NCBI RefSeq assembly: GCF_018446385.1
Contig: NC_055996.1
Coordinates: forward strand, 130,372,532 to 130,436,531
Length of the DNA stretch: 64,000 nt
Direction of reading: 5' to 3'
Source: Zingiber officinale
Taxonomy: Eukaryota > Streptophyta > Magnoliopsida > Zingiberales > Zingiberaceae
The translations under genes and the position numbers were made by a program. Shown here in pieces: positions 35,437 through 48,511 of the stretch. Below the pieces are notes generated by a model. That model saw only the letters and a list, made by a program, of their open reading frames with translations. It had not been told where the DNA came from and did not search any database. Each line of letters opens with the position of its first letter. The first letter of the stretch is position 1.

Positions 35437-35569
35437 TATTTTATGTTTTTGTTTAATTTTGCTACTTCTGCTACTCCAAAAATTCTATAAAAATATTCTA
35501 AAATTCCAGAAAAAAATAATAGAATATTTCTAAAATTAATTTGTGAATTTTCGGGCGTTACTATCCCCC

Positions 35570-35955
35570 ATACCTTATAAAAAGTTCGTCCTCGAACTTA
35601 GAATAACTCTGGGTACTTCTGTCTCATACTAGCTTCTGTCTCCCAAGTTGCCTCTTCTGTTGTGTGATTTTGCCAAATAACTTTTACTAATGGTACCTCC
35701 TTATTCCGTAATTTCTTAACTGCTCGGTCTATTATTTGAATAGGCCAACTGTCATAGCTGAGGTCTTCGCGGACTTGTACCGACTGGGGCTCAATCACCT
35801 GGGTGGCATCTGGGATATGCTTCTTCAGCATGGAAACATGAAATACATTATGGATAGCTGACATCTCCTGGGGTAGTTCTAGCTCATATGCTACCTTGCC
35901 AACTCTTCTGGTGATAAGGTATGGTCCCACATATCTGGGATTGAAATAACCAGGA
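35570..35955 (-). pseudogene. Ty3 integrase C-terminal region (fossil)
   Basis: The minus strand gives RYVGPYLITRRVGKVAYEL, then HNVFHVSMLKKHIPDATQV, then WENHTTEEATWE-like residues. This is the integrase C-terminus and chromodomain-like end of Tekay-type polyproteins, lying directly next to the LTR as expected. Confidence 0.8.
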
Positions 35956-38117
35956 GAATACTGTACTAACCAGGACCTGGTACAAAGATAAATAGTCTGA
36001 GAGGTATAGAAGTCCTGTATGCATGCCAAGCATGGGCATCCAACCAATATGCAGCAAATAAATGCAGCAAACACAATCACAAGAAATAAATGCATCAATG
36101 CGTATGATGCCAATGCAGTCATGGTCACCCCTGACGCTAGTCAGTCATCTCACACACAATGGTGGGACCGAGTGGGTAGGGTTGTGACAACCGTGCACTC
36201 TGCATCACTACTCCTGATGAGTGACCGAGTGGACGGGATGCTGTCGGAGTACACACATACTCCTACCCCAAATCATAAATGGGGGAGCGCAATGCTCTCA
36301 TCTCCCGGTACACAATGACGGGGAGGGATCTCGACGTGCTACCACGCTGAAATCACACTACCCATGAGCGGACCAACGGAGCACCGAACAAGCAAACTGA
36401 CATGCTACCACGCTGCGTCACGCTACCCATGAGCGTCACAACGGATCACCGAACAGTGATGAAACTGGCGATGTGCTCGACAATAATGGAGCAATATATC
36501 ATGCAGCATGCAATCATGCGAATAGTGCATGACACTAAGCATGGTAATATACTGAACCAATCTATATACATATATGATGTGCACCATAGTCAATAAATCA
36601 TATCAAGGGTACACAGATCAGATAAGATATCACACCTAGGTTCTGAACATGGTGAAGCATGGTTATATCACTACCCCTAAGCATGTATAATCAGGTAAGC
36701 AATAACATGAGATGCAAAACAAACAATCAACCAAGCATGTAACAGGTATCGGGTAGTGACTAACCGAAACAAAAATAAGAAACATAATTATTGCTATTTG
36801 TTAAATTCACTACTATGCATATCAAAGACATAAAGTCAAAAGTACCCGCCTCCAATAAGAAATGGTCCAATCCGATAATCGAGATACTCGTCTCGCGTCA
36901 AGGTCTTGTATATTAAACATAAGGTCTAGTTTAGCTAATTCTATCATACAACAATTAGCCAAACTAAATTCTAATCCAATTTAAGAAGTTCTAAATTGGA
37001 TCCAACTAATCCATCCAACACAATTAATGAACCCTAATCAACATATAACAATCTATTTCTTAATTCCAACTCAATCTACAACACGAATACAACTCTCTAC
37101 TTCTTACCTCAATTCTTCTTCAGCCGTTCTGTAATTGCAACAGACCCAATCAGCAATGGGATGGCTGGAATTGAGGAAACCCCAATCTGCAACCCGGTCA
37201 GAACCAAAAGAAAAAAAGGATGGTGGCACTGTAGAACCTGGTGGTCAACAAGGGTGGTCAATCGTGCTTGTCGCAGTTGCAACTTGCTCCAGCAAAGGTC
37301 ACTGCAACAAGGCATCACCCAGATCAGAGACATTGAAATCGGCAGCCCTAGAATTGCGATCAGTAAGCCAACCTACTGACATTACCTGAACCGGTGCCCT
37401 TCTTTCCCCCTGCCGGCAACTGGTGGACGGAAAAGGTCGGCCCGATACTGAGTCTAGGGCACGGGAGGTGACACTAAGGGCACGAGCACAGAGGAGGTCG
37501 CGCGATCGGCTGGCACCACTGTGCTGGCTTCGTGCGGGAAGAAGGCGGCAAAGTGACGGCGGTTGTGGCCCAAATCTAGGACAGAGGGCGTCCGAGAAGA
37601 AATCGGTTGGGAAAACTCGGGATGGAGGAAGAGGAGAGAAGGCCGACACTGCTCGGCGTCGGCGGAGATGCTAGGGCACAGAGGGACGGCGATCGGCGCT
37701 GGGGAAACAGTGTCGGCAGTGGCGTCGGGGTTGGCTAGGGCACAGACCGGCGGTGGCTCAGCGGAGAAGGAGAGAAAGGGGAAATCGGTTGGGGAAGAAG
37801 AAGGGAAGGCTTAAATTGCTAAGGAGAAAAACCGCTGCGGCGGTTAGGGCCGGCGTCGGGCGCGAGCGCGGGCGGGGTGTCAGCACGCGAGTGAGTTCGG
37901 CGAGAGAGAAAAGAAACGAAGAAATAAAAGAAAAGTAAAGAAATAAAATAAATAAATAAACAATTCCTCACTTAAATGGGTAGCCTAAACAGGCTTTCCC
38001 GGGCCTCGTTTTTATCCCCGTAAACGTGTCCATACGAGCTCCGAAAAATTCCCGAAAAATTTTCAAAAATTCCGAAAAATTTCCTTATTAATATTCGCTT
38101 ATTTTCGGTATTTTACA
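35956..38117 (-). mobile_element. partial Tekay-like LTR
   Basis: Colinear with 39685-41858 of the LTR described below: shared CTGTACTAACCAGGACCTGG at the left, shared TATTTTACA at the right. It includes a GC-rich leader-like zone (37380-37930). Short frames in this zone are composition artefacts. Part of a broken element. Confidence 0.75.
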
Positions 38118-38639
38118 CGCATGGATCTTCTGAGGAAATATGTTTTTCCGCTGCACGTTTGCGTATTTAGCAACATATTTCCTTACAAGAATCACCTCCA
38201 TAATTATGATTCAATCCAAGGAATTGTGGATTCAAAAAAATCAAAGCAAGTTCTAGAGTGACAATCACACAAGTGCATCACACAAATAAGGCTCAATCCT
38301 TACTAAGTATGAAAATTATCATCTCAATTCATCAATCTAGAATCCATCTCTAAGTAGTAACCTCATGTAATCCTAGATTCCATTTATGACAATAAATTCC
38401 AAACTTAATAATCAAATTTAACTAACCTTCAAAATTCTCTAAAATGACATAGAGAAGTGCCAAGGAGTACATTTTATTCCTAAAACTAGAAATCTATTTA
38501 TTAATCAAAAACGAGATTTATTACATGAAAAAGCAAAAATTGAAAATGGAAACTAAAGGATTATTCATGCAACAAGTAAAGACATGGATATGTACAAGCG
38601 AAAAATAAGTGTGAGATGGAAAAAAAAACTCCCCTTTAA
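38118..38639 (-). other. Athila-like 3' untranslated region
   Basis: A+T-rich sequence between the partial LTR and an Athila integrase end. No gene is seen. CGCAT directly after the LTR may be a target-duplication half without a partner. Confidence 0.4.
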
Positions 38640-39057
38640 GGTGGGTAGATGGCATCATTAGTGTTCATTTCTTTCTCCACTAGCCCATTCACTCCCTCAT
38701 GAAACTTCTTAAGCCGATGTCCATTAACTTTAAAGATCCAACCAGTAGACACCTCCTGTATCTCAATCTCTATAAGAAAAGATGTTAGTAACACAAAAGG
38801 CCCCTCCAATCTTGATCTCAACTTACCTTTAATCAATTTGAGACAAGATATGAATAAAAGCACTTTGTCACCAATTTAGAATTCTTTTACCACAATGTGT
38901 TTGTCATGGAAGTTCTTGGTTTTTCTTTATAGATCCTTGAGTTCTCATATGCTTCCAATCTAATTTTCTCAAGTTCTCGAAGTTGCAATTTCCTTTCCTC
39001 TTCAATCGCACTAGCATCGAAGTTGCATGGTTTTATTGCCCAATAAGCCCTATGTTC
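38640..39057 (-). pseudogene. Athila integrase C-terminal piece (fossil)
   Basis: The minus strand gives LKLIKGKLRSRLEGPFVLLT and IFKVNGHRLKKFHEG, the typical Athila/Ty3 integrase end. The segment 38690-39057 is repeated at 44800-45157. Confidence 0.75.
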
Positions 39058-41858
39058 TGTCATGCCCCGGGGGAGTCCCTGCTAGAAGAAATTTCGGCAA
39101 CATCTCCCCTGTACGGGTGCCAATCTGAAACTATCTACAATGTCTTCAGGGCCACATATACATCGGCCAACACGGCCGGAACAACAACAATAAATAATAA
39201 TGCAATCACCACGTAGTTTAATAGTAAAACTAAACAAATGCAACGATAAAGAAAAACCAAGTCAAAAATCCTACTCAACTACACCCATAAAGCTCAAAAC
39301 CGATATTTTACTCCGCTACACCCATAAAACACAAATCCCAACGATCTCACCTCTTCTGCCATCCAGGCAGGCATGTAGCAAAAACATATCCAATAAAACT
39401 CATCGACAATAAAGGTAACACAATATCCAAATGTCAAAACTAGAAGTCTAAAAGTACAATAAGAAAACCAAAAGATAAAACACATCCTCGCGCTTTGCAG
39501 GGAACTAGCGACTGGAACTCCTCCGGACAGCCTCAACTTGAAAATAGTAAATATCCACGGGGTGAGTCAACTCCTCAGCAGGTAATATTGACATGCATAG
39601 TAAGAAAATAACAACTAGCACTAATCATGCGTACAGTCTCCTGATATAAGAATGATAAATACAACTGAAATAAATAGAAGAAAACTGTACTAACCAGGAC
39701 CTGGTGTATGGATAATCAACCGAGAAGTATAGAAATCCTGTATGCATGTCAAACAAATGCATCCATCTAATATGCAGCATACAAGTACAGCAAACACAAG
39801 CAATAAATGCATCAATGCGTATGATGCCAATGACATGTCTTGGTCACCCCTATTCTCCGGTCAACCGTCTCACACACGATGGTGAGACCAAGTGGGTAGG
39901 GATGTGACAACCGTACACTCTGCCATCACTGCTCCTGATGAGTGACCGAGTGGACGAGATGCTGTCGGAGTACACCTATCCTCCTACCCCAAATCATAAG
40001 TGGGGGAGCGCAATGCTCTCATCTCTCTGAGACAATCCAGAGGAGGGATCCCTGACGTGCTATCACGCTGTGTCACGCTACCCATGAGTGGACCAGCAGA
40101 GCACTGACAGAGCAAACTGCCACACACCCTGCTTGATATACCATGCACTAACCCATGATTGGTTGTGCGTGCAGATCCATGAAACTGACAATGAGCTCAA
40201 CAATAATGGGGCTACCAATAGCACAACATGTAATCATGCAAGATGGTGCATGATACTAAGCATGGGAATATTCTGAACTTATCCATCTCTACATAATGTG
40301 TACCATAGGACAAAGAATCAAATCAAAGGTCTATGTACACAGATCAGATAAGGTATAAAAACCTAGGTCCTGAACATAATGAAGCATGGTTACGTCACTA
40401 CCCCTATAAGCATGTATAATCAGGTAGGTACTAACATGAAGTGCATAACAAGTAACAAAACAAACATGTAACAAGTATCGGGTAGTGACCAACCGATGTA
40501 GATAAGAAACATAATCATTACTATTTGTTAAAAACATTACTATGCATATCAAATGACAAATCTAAAAAAAGATAAGTCAAAGTACCCGCCTCCAATAAGA
40601 GGATCATATCCGGTCCAAATCCGACGTCGAGATACTCGTCTCGCATCAAAGTCCTATGTCACCAATATAAATATATTTTATTTAGCTAAATTCATATGAA
40701 ATAGCTAAATAAAATCTCTAACACTAAATTAGGTCAAAACCCTAATCATACCATTAGATTAATTCCAAACCTAATCAATTTACACATAAACAACTTAAAC
40801 TTTAAATAAATTTTTGTACTATTCATTTCTTATCCTTTCCTAGCTTCAATTAAGTGTACGTTACAACAAGAGAAACAATTTCTCTACACCTTACCTCAAT
40901 TCACAGTCACTGTTGCTATACCGTTAGGGTTTGTTTTGCTGCTAGAAATACCAGGAAACACCACAGCTCTTTCCGGACACCTCTTTATTGCCCGGATCCA
41001 AAAGGAAGCACCCAATCAGCACAATACCGAGATGAGATACACAAATCACCACTAGGAAGCGTACCTACCTCCAAGATCACCACGACCAGGGAGGAAAAAG
41101 AAAGAATCAGCCACCGTGCTAGGGCACAGAGGAGGTTGGGAGATGATGGAGAGAAATCAGCTGGCGATTGGTTCGCGTGAGGGCGGACATCACCTGTGAT
41201 CGGGAGACGACCGTGGCGTCGGGAGTGGGGCGTCGGCTGAAGAGACAGAGAAGAAGGTCGGCGTTGAGCAGAGATCCGACAAAGAAGCACTAGCGGCGAC
41301 GGAATCGGGAGAAAGGCCGACGGTCGGCGTCGCTAGGGCACGGCTCAAGAAAAGTGCGCTGGATCTGCCCTAGTGCTAGGGCACACACGGGGGTGGTGGA
41401 TCCGTGGATTCGGAGGCGCCTGCGGTCGGGGGTCAGCGTCGGCACAAGAAGAGAAGAAGATGAAGATCCTCGGCTGGATCAGGAGAGAAAAGGGAAAGGG
41501 AACAGAGATCGGTAGTGGCGAGGAAGAGGAAGCGAAACAGAGGGGATCTGCGATGGCTTTACTTGCGAGGCGTGCGGCGATTTTGTGGCGCCAGTTGGGA
41601 GCGGTTAGGGCAGAAGATCGGAGGCTCGGCGCGAAGGAGGAGGGAATGGCATCGGGCACGGGTTCGGTGGAAGAGAAAGAAAAAGGAAATAAAAAGAAAA
41701 AGAAAAATCAACTTTTCCTCGCTTAAATGGGGTACCATAAATAGGCTTTCCCGGGGTCCAGTTTTATCCTCGTAAATCAAGTCATACGATCTCCGAAAAA
41801 TTCTAAAGATTTTAGAAAATTCCCTTATTATTATTCGCCATTTTTTTAGTATTTTACA
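39058..41858 (-). mobile_element. 3' LTR of a second Tekay-like element
   Basis: A 2801-bp LTR with TGTCATGCCCCGGGG at one end and TATTTTACA at the other. On the inner side a purine tract is read on the minus strand (AGTGGGGGAGAA). It contains repeats around GTGACCGAGTGGACGAGATG (39930-40020) and a GC-rich leader-like zone (41040-41700). Confidence 0.8.
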
Positions 41859-44541
41859 TTCTCCCCCACTAATAAAAAATTTGGACCCCAAATTTCGTTA
41901 TCTACCATCAGCAAGTACTAACAACAGATAGAAAGTATAAATGCTGAACGGAAAATAACCCACATACCTCAAGTAAAAAGGTGGGGGTATCAAACTCGGA
42001 TCGTATCCTCGAGCTCCCAGGTAGCCTCCTCATCCGAATGATGCTGTCATCCGACTTTAACGAGTTGGATAGTCTTGTTTCACACCTGACGCTCTTTCCT
42101 GTCCAGAATCCGTACTAGAACTTCATCATAAGTGACGTCAGGCTGAAGGGAAACTGAGACATCTGCCAGCACATGTGTCAGGTCGGGTATGTATCTTCTC
42201 AACATAGATACGTGGAATACGTCGTGGACGCTTGCCAGGGACGGTGGTAGTGTCAGCCGGTAAGCTACTGCTCCAATCCTCTCCAGGATCTGGAAAGGGC
42301 CAATGTACCTTGGAGCTAGCTTACCTCTGAGGTCAAATCTCTTCACCCCTTTCGTGGGTGAAACTCACAAAAATACATGGTCACCTGTAGAGAACTCCAT
42401 GGGTCTCCATCTCCGATCAGCATAACTCTTCTGCCGGTCCTGCACCTCTGACATCCTCCGTCTGATAGTACGGACCAACTTTGCCTCATGCTGAGCTCTA
42501 TGAGGTCCCAACAGCTGGGCCTCCCCAACCTCATCCCAGAGGGTGGGTGTCCGACAAGGCCTACCATACAACGCTTCAAACGGTGCTATCTGGATAGCCG
42601 AATGAAAGCAGTTGTTGTAGGCGAACTCTACCAATGACAAATGGTCCTCCCAACTGCCTACAAAATCCAATACACAAGACCTCAGCAAGTCCTCTAGAGT
42701 CTGAATGGTCCACTCTGACTGTCCATCTGTCTGCGGATGGAAGGTTATACTGAAATGGAGCTGAGTGTGTAAGGCCTGCTGCAGACTCTGCCAGAATCGA
42801 GACGTGAACCAAGGGTCTCTATCCGAAATAATAGTCAAAGGGACACCATGTAATCTGATGATCTCCTGGCAATACAGATCTGCCAATCGATCCAGGGAAT
42901 CAGTCTTCCAGATCGCTAAGAAGTGCGTGGATTTGGTTAATCGATCAATGATTACCCAAATCGCATCATGGCCTCGTCGTGTCCTTGGCAAATCCACCAT
43001 AAAGTCCATGGTAATGTGTTCCTATTTCCACTCAGGAATAGGAATCCGCTGAAGTAATCTGGCAGGTCTCTGGTGCTCAGCCTTCACCTGCTGACAGATT
43101 AGACATCTTGCTACAAATTCTGCAATGTCTTTCTTCATGCCGTTCCACCAGTAGGAACGCCTCAAATCTCGATATATGCGGGTCCCACCTAGATGGATCG
43201 TAAATCGAGAGCGATGAGCCTCTTCAAGTAGCTCCTGTAAGACCGGGTGAGACTGAGGTACGTATAATCTACCTCGGAAGTATATAATACCCTCCTCATC
43301 TCGTGTGAATTCGGTCTGTTGCCCGGAAGCTATTTGGCTGCCAATAAACTGTAAATGCTGATCACCGACCTGGACCTCTCGGATCCTAGTCCTAATCGAC
43401 GACTGAGCAATCATGGTAACCAACATACCCTGCTCTGTCCGTCCCTGCTCCTGAAGGCCCAACTAGGAGAATCCCTGAATCAAGTCCGTGACTAAAGCTC
43501 GAAAGCAAGCCAAAGTCCCTCTGGACTTCCTGCTGAGTGCATCGGTAACCACATTAGCTTTCTCTGGGTGGTAGCTAATGGTACAATCATAATCCTTCAA
43601 ATACTCCATCCATCTCCTCTGTCGGAGATTAAGCTCCTTCTGGGTGAACAGATACTTGAGACTCTTATGGTCAGTGAGAATCTCAAAGGTAATACCGTAT
43701 AGATGATGCCGCCAAATCTTCAGAGCAAATATAATAGCAGCCACTCCAAATCATGCACTGGGTGGTTCTTCTCATGCTCCTTCAACTGTCGAGAAGCATA
43801 GGAGACTACCCTGTTGTGCTGCATCAGAACAGCGCCCAAACCCTGAAGAGATGCGTCGGTGTAGAGCACGAATCTGTCCTCTCTGAAGGGTAAAACCAAA
43901 ATCGGAGCGGTGGTGGTGGTGCCGGGTACATCGCAGGCTCGATCAAAGCAGGTGCGGGGTATGCCGGTAGTACCCCTGGTGGTACCGTAAATACGGTAGG
44001 GGTGGGTACAGCGGGTGCAACCGAGGTAGGTACCTCTAAAGGAGCCATCGGGATTTAAGAGCCCGACGTGCTCGCAGTATCCTGAGTCTGTCCCTGACCG
44101 ACAGGCTCAAACCCAGTAGGGATCTCTGGCGAGTCTGTTGCCAGAGATTCCAAGGTCCTCTTACGTGGCCGTCCAACACCACGTCTTGCAGCTACTCGTG
44201 TAGATCTCCTCATATCTGTTAAGTTATAAAATAAATATCACTACAAGTATAAAAATTATAAAATTAACCTTTATACCTATTTGCCGTTTGGAGATGTTCC
44301 ATCGCTGTTCAGTCCCCATATATAACCTCAGAATTCCGTATGAGTAAATCAATGGAAATCCATACAAATCTGAAAATAAGTACCCAGGTTTACTGGTAAA
44401 CTTGGGCTAACCCTAAAATCCAGAACACCAAAAGCAGGTATCGTAACCCGCTCTGATACCAATAAATTGGTATCAGATTAAATCTTGAAAATCCATAACA
44501 CGAAAAACAAACAACTATCGCCAACTTGGCTCTGATACCAA
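41859..44541 (-). mobile_element. interior of the second Tekay-like element (fossil, incomplete)
   Basis: On the minus strand, from right to left, I recognise four parts. They are a primer site (44528-44540), a gag start (MRRSTRVAARRGVGRPRK-like, near 44210), an RNase H end ([20 protein letters not shown] region, 43463-43744) and an integrase. The integrase has a zinc-finger part near 43080-43190, an ITMDFMVDLPRT core near 42950-43010 and a C-terminal end at 42080-42346. The element is broken and clearly incomplete for its family. Confidence 0.82.
42080..43462 (-). pseudogene. Tekay-like integrase region (fossil)
   Basis: Segments in family order on the minus strand: the HHCC zinc-finger part (RCLICQQVKAEHQRPARLLQ), the catalytic core (VDLPRTRRGHDAIWVIIDRL, HPQTDGQSE) and the C-terminal region ([20 protein letters not shown]). 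Identified as Ty3 chromovirus integrase. Broken. Confidence 0.85.
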
Positions 44542-44542
44542 A

Positions 44543-44799
44543 TAATTTGGTCCTCAAATTTTGTTATCTACCATCAGCAAATACTAATAATGGATAGAAA
44601 GTATAAATGCTGAACGAAAAATAACCCATATACCTCAAGTAAAAAGGTGGAGGTATCGAGCTCGGATATTATCCTCGAGCTCCCAGGTAGCCTCCTCGTC
44701 TGAATGATGCTGTTATCCGACTTTAACCAGTCGAATAGTCTTGTTCCGCAGCTGACGCTCTTTCCGATCCAGAATCTGTACCGGAACTTCCTCATAAGT
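44543..44799 (-). pseudogene. second copy of a Tekay-like integrase end (fossil)
   Basis: Near copy of 41880-42130 in the same orientation, fused directly to the Athila segment starting at 44800. Confidence 0.75.
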
Positions 44800-45157
44800 G
44801 AAACTTCTTAAGTTGGTGTCCATTAACTTTAAAGATCCGACCAGTAGACACCTCCTGTATCTCAATACTCCATAAGAAAAGATGTTAGTAACACAAAAGG
44901 CCCCTCCAATCTTGATCTCAACTTACCTTTAATCAATTTGAGACAAGATCTTAATAAAAGCACTTTGTCACCAATTTAGAATTCTTTTACCACAATGTGC
45001 TTGTCATGGAAGCTCTTGGTCTTTTCTTTATAGATCCTTGAGTTCTCATATGCTTCCAATCTAATTTTCTCAAGTTCTCGAAGTTGCAATTTCTTTCCTC
45101 TTCAACCGCACTAGCATCGAAGTTGCATGCTTTTATTGCCCAATAAGCTCTATGTTC
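44800..45157. repeat. direct repeat of 38690-39057
   Basis: About 360 bp of Athila integrase end is present twice, flanking the second Tekay-like element. Both copies run to CTATGTTC. Confidence 0.8.
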
Positions 45158-47170
45158 AATCTCCACTGGTAGATGACAAGCTTTTCAATACATGATCTTG
45201 TATGGAGACATTCCTATAAGGGTCTTATAAGCAGTGCGGTAAGCCTATAATACATCTTCAAGCCTTTTACTCTAATCTTTTCTGTCAGGTTCCACTATTT
45301 TTTCAAGAATATCTTTGACTTCTCTATTTGACACCTCAGCTTGCCCATTTGTTTGAGGGCGATATGGAGTAGAAACCTTATACGCCACGCCATACTTGCT
45401 TAGCAAAGCTTTCATGTGCCTATTACAAAAGTGAGACTCTTGATCACTTATTATCACCTTGGGTACTCCAAACCTACAAAAGATGTGTGACCTGACAAAA
45501 CTAACAATAACTGAAGAGTCATCAGTACTAGTGGATTAGCTTCCACCAATTTGAAAACATAATCAATTGCTAATAAAATGTATAAAAATCCTAATGAAGT
45601 AGAAAATAGATTCATAAAATCGATACCCTATACATCAAAAATCTCACAGAATAACATGAATTATTGAGGCATTTCATTCCTAGGTCTTATGGTCCCAATC
45701 CTCTGACACCTATCACATGACTTATAAAAAACATATGCATCATGGAACAAGGTGGGCCAATATAATCCACATTCTAATACCTTCCTAGCAATTCTCTGGG
45801 ATCCGAAATGGCCACCACACTCTAAAGAATGACAAAAACTGAGTACAGAATGAAACTCATAATCAGGAATGTATCTCCTAATGATTTGGTCACTACAAAA
45901 TTTTCACAAAAAAGGATCATCCCATACATAAGACTTTGCATCACTTTTTAATTTGTTCTTTTGAGCTTTTGTAAATTGTGCAGAAAAGACATGTGCTACT
46001 AAAAAACTAACCAGATCTTCATACCATGGTGACTCACCATGGAGCTGTAGGAGCTGCTCATCTAGAAATGCATCAGTAAAAGCCGTGTGATCTAAATCTC
46101 CCTCGATCCTGCTCAGGTGATCTGCCACTAGGTTCTCTTTCCCACTCCTATCGCGTATCTATATGTCAAATTCTTGAAGCAGAAGCATCTATCTAATCAA
46201 CCTAAGCTTTCATCTGGTTTCTTGAGGAGGAATTTCAATGCTAGAGATAAAAAAAATAACCACATGAGAATACAACAAATATGATCTAAATTTATCCAAT
46301 ATAAAAATAATAGTTAAAAACTCATTCTCCGTGGTAATGTAATTTGCTTGTGCAACATCCAACGTTCTTGAAGTGTAACGAATAACATGTGGTGCTCCAT
46401 CTACTCTCTGTGTAAGTACAACTCCCACTGTATAATTTGAAGCATCACACATTAACTCAAAAGGAAGGCTCCAATCTGTGTTCTAATGATGGGTGTCGTA
46501 ATAAGAGCTTCCTTCAGCTTCTCAAAAGCCTCTTTTCACCTTTGATGAAAATAGAAAACCACATCCTTCTACAATAACTGAGTTAATGGAAGAGTAATTT
46601 TGCTGAAGTCTCTTATAAATCTTCTGTAAAAACTTGCATGACCAAGGAAAACTCGAACATCCCGCACGCACACAGGGTAAGATAAAGAATATATAACACT
46701 TATTTTAGCAAGATCTACCATAATTCCTTTCCTAGAGCCTATATGACCTAAGACAATGTCATGCTCAACCATAAATTGACATTTCTCAAAATTTAAAACC
46801 AAATCAGTCTTAATGCATCAACTCAAAACTCAAGATAAATTTTCTAGACATGCATCGAAAGATGAACCGTAAATCGAAAAATCATCCATGAAAACCTTCA
46901 TATAATACTCTAATAAATCACCAAAAATGCTTACCATATGGAAGGTCCCTAGAGCGTTACAAAGTCCAAATGACATACGTCTATACACGAATGTACCGAA
47001 AGGGCAAGTGAAGGTAGTCTTCTCTTGATCCTTCGGATCGATGCAAATATGAAAATATCCTACACAACCATCTAGGAAGCAATAATGTGATTTTCCTGTC
47101 AATCTCTCTATCATCTGATCAATAAAGGGTAATGATCCTTTTTGCTTGCCTGATTCAGCTTCCTATAGTC
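45158..47170 (-). pseudogene. Athila integrase, RNase H and RT regions (fossil)
   Basis: Minus-strand segments: YRPQTNGQAEVSNREVKDIL (integrase core end, 45272-45457), MADHLSRIEGD (RNase H to integrase linker, near 46128), YTSRTLDVAQANYITTENEF (RNase H), and DPKDQEKTTFTCPFGTFVYR with FGLCNALGTF (RT fingers/palm, 46830-47114). Broken. Confidence 0.85.
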
Positions 47171-47732
47171 CACGCAAACTCTCTATGAATTCTAAACTCT
47201 AGTGGGCACCAACTCATTATCTTCATTTGCTACTACTATAAGCCCTGATTTCTTAGGAACCACATAGATCAGACTCACCCATTTGTTGTAAGAAATAGGA
47301 TAAATGATACTTGGTTACAGAAGTCTAGTCACCTCTTTCTTTACTACGTCAAGGATCAATGAGTTTAGTCTTCTCTATGGTTCTCTCATTGGTTTCACAT
47401 CCTCCTCTAAATAAATTCTGTGAATATAATTGAAGGACTGATTCTAGGAATATCAGCAAGTGTCCACCCAATAGCTTTCTTGTGTTGTCGCAGAATTCCC
47501 AATAATCTCTATTCTTGATTTGACTCTAAATTCTGGGCAATAATAACTGGTAGTTGTTGTTCATCTCCCAAAAATGCATACTTGAGATGCTCAGGTAAGG
47601 GCTTTAACTCCGACTGCTATGACTGAATAATTGAAGGTGGTGATTCTTAGGGTATGACTTCTACTATGCAATCCCCTACACTTACATAGTCACCTTTTCC
47701 TAACTCAGATGACACTTTAATCAGAAATATTC

Positions 47733-48188
47733 TTAGGGTATTGCTTTCACTGTGCCATCCCCTACACTTGCATATTCTCCCTCAAATGAAAATGGACAAC
47801 AAATAGCTCTCAACTCATCTACTCCAAAATACCCATCAACATCGATAGAATCCTCAGAATCATATCTAAACTCATCAATATCAGAAATATCCAACTGTGA
47901 AACAAACTCAAAAAACAAGTCCAAGCTAATAAACTCATATGATATATCAATGCTAAGAATAGAGTGGTGCTCTGACGGGTGCTTCATAGCATCAAATAAA
48001 TTGAATTGAACCACTGTATCCGCGATCTCCATCGATAGTGTCCCTACATGTTCATCAATCTTTGTTCTTGTAGTCTTCAGGAAAGGTCTACCAAGAATGA
48101 GTGGAGACTTATTTGCAAGTAAATCCCCCTCCATATCCAGGATGTAAAAATCTACAGGAAAAATAAGTTCTCTCACCTTCACTAACAC
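47733..48188 (-). pseudogene. Athila protease region (fossil)
   Basis: The minus strand gives VKVRELIFPVDFYILDMEGD and LILGRPFLKTTRTKIDEHVG, the ILGRPFL end of the Athila aspartic protease. Confidence 0.8.
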
Positions 48189-48511
48189 ATCTTCAATTAC
48201 TCCAACTAGATGAGCTTGGCTACGGTCAGCTAACTGAATAACAACTCCTATCGGTTGTAGAGGCCCAATTCCAAGTGTCTAAAAGATTGATTTTGGCATT
48301 ACATTGATTGATGCTCCTAGTTCCAACATAGCATCTTCGAAAACACAACTTCCAATCACACAAGGCACCGTGAAAATTCTATGATCTTCACATTTCTGAG
48401 GTACTAGTTGAAAAGTACTGAAACATTCTTTCCCATGCTGCTAAATTCATTCCCCTTAAATATATTTTTGTACACGCATAGATCCTTGAGAAACTTGACA
48501 TATTTTAGAAT

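Larger units (their letters stand above)
27937..35569 (-). mobile_element. Tekay/Del-like LTR, split by a CACTA element
   Basis: Begins TGTAACGCCCCG and ends near CGGGCGTTAC. Next to it, on the element's inner side, is a purine tract read on the minus strand (GGTATGGGGGATA), which makes this the 3' LTR of a minus-strand Ty3 element. Without the CACTA insertion it is about 2.3 kb. It contains a CGATC palindrome array (28187-28487), repeats built on AGGTTATCTGAACCTAGAG (29225-29430), and an antisense tRNA-like segment (35365-35436). Confidence 0.72.

Noticed and set aside
37299-37938. Open frames in the GC-rich part of the partial Tekay-like LTR (also 40985-41775)
   Set aside because: Both lie at the same place in two LTR copies and are Arg/Gly/Pro-rich composition effects in several frames at once. 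They are LTR leader sequence.
44448-44475. A second primer-binding-site-like sequence (GCTCTGATACCAATAAATTGGTATCAGA)
   Set aside because: It is a small palindrome resembling a primer site, but it is not next to any LTR. The site at 44528-44540 fits better.
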